From assembly GCA_002104905.1 (NCBI GenBank), contig MCFE01000051.1:62001-126000 (forward strand): a stretch of 64,000 nucleotides of DNA, written 5' to 3'. The stretch comes from Basidiobolus meristosporus CBS 931.73 (lineage: Eukaryota > Basidiobolomycota > Basidiobolomycetes > Basidiobolales > Basidiobolaceae). The notes beneath the pieces are model-generated. The model saw only the letters and a program-made list of their open reading frames with translations. It made no database searches and was not told where the DNA came from. The translations under genes were made by a program, and so were the position numbers. Of this stretch, positions 43,840 through 55,248 are shown piece by piece. How positions within the stretch are numbered: position 1 is the first letter of the stretch; every line of letters begins with the position of its first letter.

Positions 43840-46720
43840 CTCCAACTCAGACAAATGCTCATACTGACTAGTCCTAATTTTGACCTAAGATATTCAGACT
43901 TGTCTCTACCTAATGGTTTGGTAAAGATGTCTGCAATCATTTGCACTGTAGGACAGTAAGCTAAGCTAACTAAGTTATTTTCTGTAGCTTCACATATGAA
44001 ATGATGTCTAATATCTATGTGCTTGGTTCTAGCATGAAAGGTCAGATTTCTACCTAATTGTATACATCCTTGATTATCTTGAAGTAAAGTAATAGGCATT
44101 TTTTGACATAGGCCTAAATCTGTAAAAAGCTTTCTTAACCACATTGCTTCTTTTGTAGCTTTACAGGCTGCCATATGCTCTGCCTCTGTGGTAGAGAGTG
44201 CTATGGTTGGTTGCTTTCTTGAGTTCCATGAAATTGCTCCCTTACAGTAAAGACAGGTGCATCCTGTGGTAGTTCTTCTGTCTTCTAAATTTTGTCCCCA
44301 ATTGGCATCAGAGTATCCCACAAGATCCTGTTCTGAATCCTTATAAGTGTATCTTAAGCAGATATCAGCAGCTCCTTTTTGATACCTAAAAATTTGCCTA
44401 ACTGCTGCAATATGATCAGATCCATAGTTCTGATTATGCTGGCTCACAGCTCCCACCGAATATGAGATATCTGGACGTGTTCCAAGCATGATATACATCA
44501 GACTACTGACCACAGATTGATAAGGAAGGTCAGGGCTTTCAGATGGCACCAAACTCTCTTAATTTGGTTGAGTTTTTACCAAGTTAAGGTTTGTCTGCAT
44601 TGGTGTAGCTGCCGGTTTACAGTCTTCCATTTGGTACTTCTTTAGTATATCTTGAATATACTTGGATTGGCTTAGGGTAATAGTCTGGGTACTTCTGTCT
44701 ATGGAGAACTTAATCCCTAAGTAGAAACTGAGTTCTCCTGGAATGGACATCTTGAGCTTTTTAGATAGGCAGTATTAAGTCTCTTCCAATGTTGCTAGGT
44801 TATTGGTGGCTATAATAAGATCATCCACATATAGAGCTAATAGAACTGGATTTGCTCTATCTGGCTTATAGTATATACTATAGTCAGCATCACTCCTTTT
44901 GTAACTCAAAGATTCCAAATAAGAATCTATCTTGCAATTCCAGGCTCTTGGTGATTGTTTGAGACCATATAGTGACTTTTTAAGCTTGCAGACCAAATGG
45001 GGTTATCTTGGTCAACAAACCCATCAGGCTGGTCCATATGCATGTCCTCATCAATTTCTTCATTCAAAAATGCAGTTTTTACATCCATTTGATGAATAAA
45101 AAACTTATATTTGGCTGCAATAGCCAATATTAATCTGATGGAATTAAACTTGGCTACCAGTGCAGAAGTCTCAGTATAGTCAAGTCCTTTTGTTTGAGAG
45201 TATCCTTTGGCTACAAGTCTTGCTTTGTATCTTTCAGCTGTACCATCAGCCTTGTATCTTATTTTGAAGACCCATCTATTTTGGTTGATTGGTAATTTGA
45301 CTAAGTTCCAAGTTAGATTTTCCATCAGGACCTGATATTCCTCAGTCATTGCAGATCTCCAAAACTTTGTCTGAGGGCTATTTAGGGCCTCTTTTACAGT
45401 CTGGGGCTCATCAATATGGACTGAATAGGCATAGGCTAAGTTTGTACCCTCATTGATATAGTAATTTGGGCTATTTCTTGTCCAATTTGATCACCATGCA
45501 TTTGATACTGGAATGATCACTTCTGGGATATTCCAGGGCACTGATTCTGGCTGAACCATGGTTATAGAGTCCTCTGGAGTGAAAAGATTTACATTGTTTT
45601 GCTCTGATTCAATCCTGACAATTGGTGGATTGGAGACCAGATTTTTGTCATCATCTGATTCAATTTTTTGTGAAAATTTGAATTTTCATCAGACAACACA
45701 TCCCTGAACTTGATTTGCTTCTTTGCTTTGGTATTATAGAGTCTGTATGCTTTACTCTCATTGCAGTAGCCCAAAAATAAGCATTTTACACTTTTTGGCT
45801 CAAATTTTGACTGATTTCCGGGCAGTTTCTTGGCATATGCTGTACAACCAAATATTCTTAGATATTCTGCACTTTGTCTATATCCATACCATGCTTCAAA
45901 TGGAGTAGAATTATGAAGTATTCTGTTATAACTCCTATTTTAAGATATAGAGCAGTGGCAACTGATTCCACCTAATAATCATAGGATAATTTTTGATCAT
46001 GGATCGTAGATCTTGCCATATCAATTATTGATCTGTTAGCATGTTCTGCTACTCCATTTTGCTGTGGGGAGTATGGTACAGTAGTCTCTTGCTTTATCCC
46101 ATAAATTTTGCAGTAGTGGATGAAGAGTTTTGAGGTACATTCTCCACCGTTGTCAGAGCATATTTTCTTGATTTTTTCACCAGTTTCTCTCTCCACCATG
46201 GCTTTAAACTCCCTGAGCCTAGACAGAGCTTCTTCCTTTCTCTCCATGAAATAGCCCCATGTGTATCTTGTATAATCATCAATAAAGGTGATTAAATACT
46301 TCATCCCACCTAATGATAAATTTTGCATAGGTCCACACAGATCTGAGTCAATTGGATCTAATTTTTTCTTAGTTTTGATCAACCCAGAGCTCTTGAACAG
46401 TTGTCTGGCTTGTTTCCCATATATGCAGGCTTCACAGTGCTCCAAATTAGCTGGGGAATCAACTTTTACTCCAGAAATTAGCTGATCTTTGATCATTTTG
46501 TACAAATAGTCAAAATTGATGTGCCCAAATCTCCTATGCCAAAGCATTGGTGTTTCTTCATTTAAGTTACTTATATTGGCTTCCAAATATGATGGAATAT
46601 AAGTCAACTTGTAAAGGTTCTGATCTCTGATGCCCAAAGCAATATGGGCACCATTTTGATCAGTGATCTTGCATCCAGAATTGTCAAACCTGAACTGAGT
46701 CCTTCTGCAGTAGCCTTGAT
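43840..46720 (-). pseudogene. copia pol: integrase, RT and RNase H
   Basis: In element order: GAG-pre-integrase (MLWHRRFGHINFDYL) and integrase core (DLCGPM, FIDDYTRYTWGYF, CSDNGGECTSK, PYSPQQNGVAEH) in frame 45,972-46,637; linker 45,589-45,774; RT (WVFKIRYKADGTAERYKARL, DYTETSA, HQMDVKTAFLNEEI) in 44,927-45,349; YGLKQSPRAWN and ALYVDDLIIA in 44,775-44,996; RNase H in 43,788-44,552 (YSDANWGQNLEDRRTTTG, ALSTTEAEHMAA, QDNQGCI, HARTKHIDIRHHF). All catalytic boxes survive, making it the best-preserved pol in the window, but frames are broken at several points. Confidence 0.85.
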
Positions 46721-46726
46721 AACAGA

Positions 46727-47270
46727 TAGTAGGTAAGAAGTTCTTTGCAGATATTCAGGAGGTATTCATGGCAGAAGTAGCAACAACCAAGCATATGTTT
46801 GCAAGATGTATATGTTACCAGCAGTGCAAGATATATGGCAACTTAGCAAGTATCACACCAAAAAGCCATAGATTTGAGGTAATAGAAGTATGTCAATTGA
46901 GGCAGGTGTGCATGTTTATAGAGGTTAGTAAGCAGGAGGCCATAGTATTTTTTGATGCAAACTACATGTGGAATACCCAAGGTAGTTGTGGGTAAGCAAA
47001 TAAAGAGGGGTGATTCTACAGTGAAACATACAAACTACACAAGGGGAGGTAGAAAAAGGAAATACCATCTGGTAAATTGGTACAGTTGCATTGTACAGAA
47101 CTAGCTGTAGGCCACAATACTGCCATGATAATGCCATTGGAGACTTGCAATGAGGCCATCAATACTTAATTCCAAGCTGCCAGTATTATTGCAGTCTCCT
47201 GATGGGATCTTGATGGCTGATCTGGATTGGATCCACCCATGGGACCAAATTATTTTTCATAGAGGAAGGA
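46727..47270 (+). mobile_element. 3' continuation of the Tnp2-type transposon
   Basis: Sequence such as TTCTTTGCAGATATTCAGGAGG and GTATTCATGGCAGAAGTAGC closely follows 4,489-4,530 and about 34,527-34,570, the non-coding 3' part of the transposon. It runs to about 47,270. A segment of about 210 bp seen at 4,898-5,107 is absent here. Confidence 0.7.
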
Positions 47271-47400
47271 CATTAAGGCAGAGGTGCCTATTGAATGGTG
47301 GATTTCAATGGAGTTACTTGTTGAGTTTGAGGCTGGGTTTAATGTTAGTGTTGGGTATAGGGGCTTGTGTAAGTCAGTACAATCTACAACTGAGTCACAT
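47271..47400 (+). mobile_element. small inverted piece of Tnp2-type transposon ORF2 flank
   Basis: GGTGGATTTCAATGGAGTTACTTGTTGAG and the following 90 bases are the reverse complement of the ORF2 3' region at about 39,135-39,240. It is a short fragment of another copy. Confidence 0.6.
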
Positions 47401-48164
47401 CTAAATATTCAAAAGAGATCAACCAATCCATGTGCATGAAAAGTAAGGGCTCCACTGAAGTCAGCAAGGAGTGAGGAAAAGAGGCAACAGCCAAACAATG
47501 TACACAAATGTAGGAGAGGATTGAGTGTACAGGATCAGAAGCAGAGAGAAATGGCTGAGAACTGGTCAAAGCAACTTGGGGACTGTTGAGATGAGAAATT
47601 TTGACCAAGTGTTTTGGGAAATCTGAGGTGCAGTTTTTTTCCTACAGTTTTTACATGATGTCCTGACAGCATCAATACCTCTTGGTCACTGGATTTAAAT
47701 CTAGTGACAGCCTTTTGACTGGACCATCAGAAGTATTTTGATAGGGGAAGTACTTGAGAAAATGCTGACACAGTGAATCAATGAAGTTTTTTGCAAGCGG
47801 GAGAACTACATCAATCAGGCCTAGTTTGTATGCATAGCAGGAGTACATAGCATTGCACAAATGTCACCATTCTACTTGGTTTAATGAAAGGTGCTCAGAA
47901 GAAAATTTCCAGAGCAAGTGTGTTCCTCATTACTCAACAAAGTGGCAAGTGAATGGCCTGCTTTGTTGGGAGACCACCAGTAGGATCTACCTGGTATGCT
48001 ATTCTACCATATTTTGGCCAAACTAACTCCTGACCATCTCAATGTGATGGAGGATCCCACCCAGCTGGCTAATCATGTGAAGCCAAATTGTAGACTAGAT
48101 GGTGATCCGCATCCCAAGCACCCAAATGGAAGTGCGTACAAGTCAGCCTGGTCAATCGAAGAAC
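47401..48164. other. unassigned sequence at the edge of the transposon block
   Basis: About 760 bp with no recognised element or gene; frames of 62-74 codons carry no motif. CpG is absent from 47,881-48,060 and reappears from about 48,107, marking the compositional border. Confidence 0.45.
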
Positions 48165-48170
48165 TTTATT
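48165..48170 (-). terminator. poly(A) signal of the LSH-type gene
   Basis: AATAAA on the minus strand, about 36 bases beyond the stop codon at 48,206-48,208. It is the only canonical signal close to the stop. Confidence 0.55.
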
Positions 48171-48205
48171 GTTATATGTCCACCCCTGCCTACATCCAAT
48201 CCCCC

Positions 48206-51200
48206 CTACATCCCACCCAGGGCGTCGTTCTGCTCATCCGCGGTGGTGACGATCTGCCTGAACCCATTCCCCACGTCGAGGGAGGTGGATTTCTCGTAGG
48301 CCTCGGGGGAGCGGTCGAGGATGAGGGCCATCTCCTCGGGGGACAGCACATCCCCGCCGTGGTGGATCACCTTGGCACTCTCGTCCGCATGCTCCAGGAT
48401 CTCCAGCAGATCCTCCAGGTTGATCCTCGACTGGCACTTGGCCTGGGCCCCTTTGAACTGCCGCTTGTGGATCACCAACTTCTCCAGGGTTCTCTTGCTG
48501 TTGGCCCGGTCGAGGATCTGGGACTCGACGGAGTTCGAGGTGACGAACCTGTACACGACGACCGGCTTCGTCTGGCCTATGCGGTGCACCCGATCCTGGG
48601 CCTGAAGGTCCATCTGGGGATTCCAATCGTTGTCGAACAGGATCACGGTGTCCGCGGCGGTCAGGTTGATCCCCAACCCGCCGGCCCGCGTGCTGAGCAG
48701 GAAGACCTCGATCGAGGGGTCGGTGTTGAACTCGTGGATCTGCTCGCGACGCTCCTCCTGGTGGATGTGACCGTCGATGCGACAGCACCTCCACTTCTTC
48801 ATGAGCATCAGCCAGTCCTCGATGAGGTCCAGCATCTTGGTCATCTGGGAGAAGACCAGCACCCGGTGCCCCCGGGCGATCAAGGCGGTGAGCAGCTGAT
48901 CCAGCAGGATCATCTTCCCGCTGGAGTGTTGGATGTCTGGGGTGACATTGAGGTAGCCGGTTTGGTCATCGTATGGACCGTCGAACAGGTACGGATGGTT
49001 GCATACCTTGCACAATTGCATCATCATCATTTGCAATTTCATGTGTTTGAAGGCTTTCTGATTCGGTGCTGGCGTCGGGCGGGGAACATTGGGTTAGTAC
49101 GTGTAGTACTCAAGCTCATCACCGACTCACCGTCTTTCGGCGCAGGCATTTCTGCCGTCTCGGCTTCCTCGATGTTCTCAACCTGGTCGAAATACTCATC
49201 GTCCGATACCTCAGCGTAGCTCGTATTCTTGGTAGCTGATCTGCGATGGCCTCGGCCTGTAGGTAACGTCAGCGATCTAGATTGGGGATACCAGAGGGGC
49301 TACAAGGAAGACTCACCTTCGTGCAATGCCTGCTCCTCTGGATCGGGCTCGGTGTCGGCGATCCGCATACGTTTCTTGAGGAAGCTATGGATCTGTCCGT
49401 TCAAGATGGCGTCGTAGTACTCCTTCTGTTTGGAGGTCATGGGGGCGTACAGGATGTACTCCCGTTTCTTGGGCAACTGGAATTCCACTGATCGAGGATA
49501 GGTTAGTGGCTGACGGAGGAGAGTGAACGATGGGTACAAACGGAAGCTCCCTACCGTCCGACTTCAACCGTCTTAGCAGGAACGGCTTAAGGATGTGGTG
49601 AAGCTTGGAGACGATGTTGTGCTGCGTCTCGTCACTGATCACCTTCTCCTTCCCCTTCTTCTCGTTGAGATCGTTGAAGTCGAACCAACTTTGGAAGATC
49701 TCCACGCTGTCGAAGATGTCCGGGAGCAGGAAGTTGAGCAATGACCAAAGCTCGAGGAGGTTGTTCTGTGGGGAAGTGGGGTGAGTACGGGTGTCCGCCG
49801 GAATGCATTCACCAGAGCTAACCTGCAAAGGGGTTCCGGTAAGCAACAGTCGATTCGCGCTATGATAGGATTTCAGCTCTCGGACAAGCTTGCAGTTCAT
49901 GTTCTTGATTCTGTGACCCTCGTCGATGACCAGGTACTTCCAGGCGTATTTCTAAATCCCTGGTTAGGCCGGGCCGAGAAAGAGAGGTGGAACCGAGCCC
50001 ACCTGGAGGTATTTGCGATCGTTCATGATCAACTCGTACGAGGTCACCACGACCGGGAACGTTTCCCCAAGCTTGCCCATCCGTTTACGCCTCATGTGAG
50101 CCCTCTCTTCGATGGACCCGTGGTAAAGCAGCACGGGAATGGTAGGAGTGAATCTATGGGATAACGTTGGAACGGCTTCGTTACAGTGGCACAGCCAACC
50201 GTGTACCTACCTGTTGAATTCGCTTACCCAGTTTGCAAGGGTCGACATCGGAGCAATGATAAGATATGGGCCCCACACATTACGCTCCCGTAGATAGGCC
50301 AAGAAACTGATGGTTTGCAGGGTCTAGATAGGAGAGCGCAGTAAGCTTGCGAATCAGCAACTCTATGGAATTGAGCCTACCTTGCCAAGGCCCATTTCAT
50401 CGGCCAGGATACCATTCAAGCCGTTCTCATACAGAGAGACTAACCACTCAAACCCGGCCAGTTGATAATCTTTCAGTATCCCGCCAGTGACGAGGATGGG
50501 TTGTCTCGAGGACACGGTTTGGCCGTTGATGATTCTGGTGGCAGTTGCCTCTTCAGGCTCCGCTAGCTCATCGCCCTTGGCTCGCTTAGTATTTTCCTGT
50601 AAGTGGGAATCCTCAATGATGATGAACCGGATGAGAATAACTGTGGCCAAATACCTCATCCGTATGATCCGGGGCCGACGATCCCTCCTCATATTTCCTC
50701 TTCTCACCAAGGAGATTTCGGCTCGATAGCGAGTCGGTCTCCTCCAGGCTCCCCTTTTCCCGCTTCTCCTGCTGCTCCTTCTCCAGGCGCTGAGTGAGGA
50801 ACTGCGAGTACAGGGTGGATTTCTCCAGAAGGTAGTTCAGCCGATTCAGCCGACTTGCCTCTGTCTCGCGTTTCAACTCCAGCATAGCCTATGCGTTCAA
50901 CCCGTAAGTCCCAAGTGGCGAACTCTTGCTAGCACCTCCTCACCACGCCAAAGCCGGCCTACCTTTTGCCGCTCGGTCAGAGCTTTGGTTTCGTTTGCGG
51001 AACTGTTGGAGGTTCCCGTCGTAGTAGAAGTGCTAGTCTCGGGTTGAGCGCTTTTCTCTTGGGGAGGGTTGGCGGCCTGAATGGAACCCTCATCTGCTGG
51101 AGGTTTCGACTGTGGAAAGGTCCGAATATAAGGTTACTTGAACGGTGTCCTCTCTACCCTGCTCCTAACGACCAGGAAGCTTACCTGAAACCTCCCCTCA

Positions 51201-51345
51201 TTCGACCTGGATTCTATGACCTCCTCCTCAGGCTAGTCAGAAGTACATTAAAGTTAGCTGGAGAAGTCGGCAGCCACGCAAACCACCTGGTTACCTTCGG
51301 GCTAAGGTCAGGCGAACCGTCGTGAGTACTACTTACGCCAAGCAT
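48206..51345 (-). CDS. LSH/HELLS/DDM1/Irc5-type SNF2 chromatin remodelling ATPase
   Basis: Twelve exons: 51345-51337, 51232-51185, 51109-50963, 50888-50655, 50596-50381, 50323-50211, 50153-50003, 49951-49823, 49765-49555, 49487-49317, 49256-49131, 49068-48206. All junctions are GT-AG, and the sum is 2,418 nt in one frame (805 residues), normal for this family. The first ATG and first intron are the least certain. Residues 60-140 are a charged, probably coiled-coil region. The ATPase core has [12 protein letters not shown] (about 207-218), DEGH (about 316), LTGTPLQ and [12 protein letters not shown]. The C-terminal lobe has [30 protein letters not shown] and [12 protein letters not shown]. The VTGG[12 protein letters not shown] start, [17 protein letters not shown] and [10 protein letters not shown] point to LSH/Irc5 rather than Snf2, ISWI or Chd1. 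The family remodels nucleosomes in the nucleus; plant and animal members support DNA methylation and transposon silencing. Confidence 0.93.
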
Positions 51346-51647
51346 ATTCGAAGGAATTTTATTGAAAACGGAGGGACCCACGTACACGGGATATACGAAA
51401 TATGTGAAACAGGAGTGGCAGGAAACGGTGACTGGATGGAATGGACACGAGTCAGACGTGGACCCGGTCTGAGTGATGTGCTCATCAGAGCCGGACTAAG
51501 CCCACGGAAATTCCCCACCCTTTGCCAGAAGTCGCGGTTGATTTGGCCTCGGCGTTCGCTGGCAAATCAAGTTCCTCGGATTCATGCATATATGCCTGGG
51601 TGTCTGGGAGATGCGGATGTTATTTGGCATTTCTATATTTATTGTTC
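51346..51647. other. intergenic: LSH-type promoter and UNC93-like 3' end
   Basis: About 300 bp between the proposed start of the LSH-type gene and the stop of the UNC93-like gene. An in-frame open stretch upstream of the chosen ATG (51,337-51,500, ending at a TTAG that could be an acceptor) means an extra 5' exon is possible. AATAAA on the minus strand at 51,638-51,643 lies 4 nt past the UNC93-like stop and is a likely poly(A) signal. Confidence 0.5.
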
Positions 51648-52949
51648 TTAGGATGTCTCGGACTGGAAGGTGTGGTTATTGGGACAGTCGAACAGATCCG
51701 TGTGGGCGGTGAGGTGGTAATTCGTGTCGGTCACATATCTCGTGGACATGTAGGCGGCTCCCAGGGAGATGTACAGCACCAGAATGATGGTTACCACCCA
51801 TGCTTTCTGGGGAATCCCCAGCAAGCTGATATACCAAGCCACTGCGGTGCCCCCGCTCTGCATCGCCTTGTAAAATCCGGCATACCGTGAAAGGACCATC
51901 GAGTCGTTGGTCATAGCCCCCATCATCCAGTAGCACCAACTTTGAACGGTGGCGTCGGAGAAGCCGCTTAGCAGCACCAGGACAAGTGATGAGTTGTACG
52001 AGTCATCGAGCAGGTCGAGACGCGAGTCCGGGTCAGTGGCCGCGTCGGGATAACGAAACTCCATCAGCAGACAGCCAATCCATGTTGCGGTGGAAAAGAA
52101 GCCGATGAACAGCAGGCCCAGCTTGGCTTTTTTGGATCTGGTGCACAGCGGGTTATCGAGGTATTGGCCAAAAGTGAACGCACCTAGCATCTGGGAGGCC
52201 CAGTAGCTGACGATGTTGAAGACAACCGTGCGCTCGGAGAACAGCTCGTGAGTGAAGTGGCCCAGTCGGTAGCTGTAGTAGAAGTTCGAGTAGAAGAACA
52301 CTGGGAAAAGCAGGAGGATGCTCTTGTTCAAGAGGGCCTTTGGGATCTGGCGAATCTCGTGTTTGAAATCGAACCTGCTTTTGCTGGTCACCCGGGATCC
52401 ATCCTCCCGAATGACCCGCCTGGGGGAAACCAGGAAGTAACTTTGACATAAGCCGAAAGCCATTAGACACAGAAATCCTATGGTCACGTAATTGGACTTG
52501 ATGGGGAAGAAGGGTAGGAAACCGCTAATAAGGGAGCCAAGATTGAGCATGATCCAGAAGATCCCGAAAAAGCGGCCCTTTTGACTTTCCATGGGATAGG
52601 CCATTGCAATGGTGCCTGCCGCTGTCCACAGCAGCGATGCGCCAGCACCCAGGATCACTGCGCCTATCACCGGAAGTATGGCGACGTCGATATCGCGATA
52701 GATCCAGAGGAAGCATACGTATATGATGTACGGGACACATCCCACCAGCGTGCTAATACGTGGGCCTAGGAGGTTATGAACACTCCCGGACACGATGGAA
52801 CATATGGAGAAGGATGCGTAAAGGAATATGTTTGCCCAGATCGAAATGGAGGAATTGTCGCCTAGGCTATAATAGATGTTGTAGGTTCCAACCACAAAGC
52901 AGCACACCGACGAGACTATAATGAGCTGAATTATCGGTGTTTCTATCAT
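51648..52949 (-). CDS. UNC93-like membrane protein (MFS-type, DUF895 family)
   Basis: Single-exon gene of 433 codons, typical for fungal UNC93-like proteins. About 11-12 hydrophobic segments are visible, starting at residues 7-26 (IIQLIIVSSVCCFVVGTYNI) and ending near 385-405. Family features are GAGASLLWTAAGTIAMAYP at about 101-119 followed by KGRFFGIFWIMLNLGSLISG, and the central YSNFYYSYRLGHFT. A hydrophilic loop with SPRRVIREDGSRV lies around 175-200. The family belongs to the major facilitator superfamily; it is thought to act in membrane trafficking or ion-channel regulation rather than proven solute transport, and the role here is unknown. It lies on the same strand as the LSH-type gene. 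No introns, unlike its neighbours. Confidence 0.88.
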   Translation of the reverse strand: MIETPIIQLIIVSSVCCFVVGTYNIYYSLGDNSSISIWANIFLYASFSICSIVSGSVHNLLGPRISTLVGCVPYIIYVCFLWIYRDIDVAILPVIGAVILGAGASLLWTAAGTIAMAYPMESQKGRFFGIFWIMLNLGSLISGFLPFFPIKSNYVTIGFLCLMAFGLCQSYFLVSPRRVIREDGSRVTSKSRFDFKHEIRQIPKALLNKSILLLFPVFFYSNFYYSYRLGHFTHELFSERTVVFNIVSYWASQMLGAFTFGQYLDNPLCTRSKKAKLGLLFIGFFSTATWIGCLLMEFRYPDAATDPDSRLDLLDDSYNSSLVLVLLSGFSDATVQSWCYWMMGAMTNDSMVLSRYAGFYKAMQSGGTAVAWYISLLGIPQKAWVVTIILVLYISLGAAYMSTRYVTDTNYHLTAHTDLFDCPNNHTFQSETS

Positions 52950-55248
52950 GCCCGGGGATGGAGGGAGGGGGAAACTCGGTGTGGGTATTCAACAAAGGGA
53001 GAGCGTGTAACTGAAATTACCAATAATATAATAGAAGGTTGTGGAAAGTTATACGCTAATTCTATCATAGAAGAGGCCTAGAGCCGAAGGCCTGGAAGGG
53101 CTATGGAAAGGATATTAGAGCCAACACCGGCCTCAATTCTTGGCAACACAGGAATGCACACCTTTTAAACAGAAAAGCGGGGGGAAAGACAAGCTGGGTC
53201 GATTCTAGGGAATGGGCCTATATATTGTGGTTGGTATTTTGCTGAGCACAAATGGACCATCACGAGGTTGGTTTGGGGCAGCAAATAGGTATCACCAAGA
53301 GCATACCGCAAACTCTGTACCCTTGCTTCTTCATACCTGAATCCAACAACACCCATATTAGATTTAATTAAATTGTTTAACCGAAAATGTCAAAACTCTG
53401 GCGACGGTGATTGGTCGGCTGTACATACCTAAACCTTGTCTTCAAGCTGGACAGTAGAGAACCATTGGTCTCCCGATGGCATCATGCATATAAACAGTTA
53501 TATTGAGGGATATCGTGGTCGCTATTGATTGTTGTTGTGGTCGTCTGGAACTGGTAAAATACGTGAGGCGACGATTACATGAAGGTTGGGCCGTCTGTGC
53601 CACAGCAGTCATGTTGTGCGCAAGCCTTACCTACTGCTCGAGAAGGATTTTGAACGGGATCCTGGCTCGGTTGTACCACTTCCAATACATCACTTGCACA
53701 TTGGCATCCCACCCAGGAATCCTAAGGACAGCCGTGGCGTGGTTACTCATATCTATTCACAGGCAGGGTGGGGAATCAGTTGGCTAAGATTGTCAGGATT
53801 GAGCCTTGAGCAACTTGGTAGCAGCTTCTAGACCTATACTTCCAAATACATGCACCGCATCCATCTCAGGAGTTTGTTGATGTTGGGGCCTTTGGTACCA
53901 ATCTGGCCTATGGCATCACTGATCTGGGCACACAGGTCACCGTGACTTTGAAATTCCTCGAGCAAAGGCAACGATCTTCTGGTGGATTGAAAACAAACCA
54001 TCGCATCGAGAGGAGAAAAATACCTGAGATACTATTTTGGATGGCTCCGTGTGGTACAAACGGATGAAATTCCACCGCGTCTCGCACCAGTGACACGAGC
54101 TCTACGAAAGAAGGTACCTGTTTCAGGCTGTGATGAAATACGATCTTGCACTGTGAGGTGGTGGTCGCGGAGTTTCAATCTCTCTCGATTCCTCGATAAG
54201 GACGCTCGATGGGCCATGCTTCGTCACCATCATTCATGCCTGTACTTTCGAGTGGTATGGCGATGTTATTGGACCGTGCTCGGGTCCAACGGACCTGATT
54301 TGGAAGAGATGGGGATGTTGGTGCATTGTGCCTGCTATTCATTCGGATTGCAGGGACATTGGCCGTGGGAATAGGTGTCGTATTGTGTTGTTATTGAACG
54401 GTCTAATTGAATTCCGCAACATACCGAAATCCCCACTCAGACCAAGGCTCCCCTTCTTAGCCTCGCTTGCGTAGAATAGAATCTTGGGGAGGTGCTGGGT
54501 CGCGCTTGGCCTGGCAGTTTCACAATCTCATCAGATTTGATGGCCCGTATTTCCTCCCGGTATCTTCCCTTCTGAAATGATTTAGAAGTCACATGTTCAG
54601 CAATGGTTGGATCCGGAACGGAATCTGCGTGACTTCGGATTGGTTGCTTCAGAGGATGGATATACAAATGTTAACCAGAGCATGCAGGTATTTCAATACC
54701 ACCACCGCTTAAGCTCATTCGGTGAGTTACAATGATAAATAGGTGGAGCGGTACAGCTGGGTTCAATCTGGAATTTGTAATCACCTGGAGGTGGACGAAT
54801 TGAGGACGAATTAATTAGGCTCCTTGTCACTGTGAGCGGATGGGTTCAACAAGCGGGGTTCATTTATCTTGGTTTCTGGTAGGCCGGCATTCCCACCATG
54901 TCACCGCTTACGTTCTGTGGGTACGATGAGGATTAATAATGGAAGTCTCCGCATAACGGATATGCGCATAAATTAGGAAAGACCTAGATGAATCATTTGG
55001 CTCGCATCATATCCTATCCACCAGGTTTTACCATATTGCGTAAGATTTAGCCACCATTCTTGACTGCATGACTCAGGCAACTTCCTGAGAGCTAATCGCG
55101 TCGAGGGAAGTTGCTCCAAAGGCGTGGTGGCGAATATATAGGCAACTAAACTTGGTAGATAAATTATCCATGTGTGAAGCAAAGTGGCCATTGGGAGGAT
55201 TTCGGATTCACTTCTAGACACCTTTAATAAATAGAGTCGGGACTGCGA
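52950..55248. other. 2.3-kb intergenic region, no supported gene
   Basis: Divergent upstream region of the UNC93-like gene (minus) and the aminotransferase gene (plus), so it should hold both promoters. Frames of 62-107 codons occur on both strands (for example 54,051-54,374 plus, 107 codons) but show no recognisable domain and no paired splice signals. CpG content is like the gene region, so it is not part of the transposon block. Confidence 0.5.

Larger units (their letters stand above)
43495..46726 (-). mobile_element. Ty1/copia retrotransposon, 5' half deleted, inserted in the Tnp2-type transposon
   Basis: Minus-strand element with its 3' LTR at 43,495-43,839 and a pol region extending to about 46,726. 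There it ends inside the GAG-pre-integrase region (the relative at 36.3-36.6 kb continues) and transposon sequence resumes. The 5' LTR, gag and protease are missing, and about 310 bp of transposon next to the break are missing too, so one deletion probably removed both. Pol frames are long but interrupted. Confidence 0.85.

Noticed and set aside
1-48000. CRISPR arrays, bacterial operons or phage features
   Set aside because: No regular spacer-repeat arrays; spliced genes and retrotransposons show that the sequence is eukaryotic.
48234-48794. 186-codon minus-strand frame rich in Arg, Pro and Gly
   Set aside because: Shadow of the GC-rich final exon of the LSH-type gene in another frame.
47996-49219. 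407-codon plus-strand open frame, one of the longest in the window
   Set aside because: It lies antisense to the last exons of the LSH-type gene, whose minus-strand frame has all SNF2 motifs and correct splice sites. The plus-strand product has biased composition (Leu, Gly, Asp, Val, His) and no domain.
51676-52470. Alternative-frame open stretches within the UNC93-like gene
   Set aside because: Overlap a clean 433-codon membrane protein; they have no motifs of their own.
54051-54374. 107-codon plus-strand frame in the 2.3-kb intergenic region
   Set aside because: No domain, no splice partners, composition unlike neighbouring genes (Trp/Cys/His-rich).
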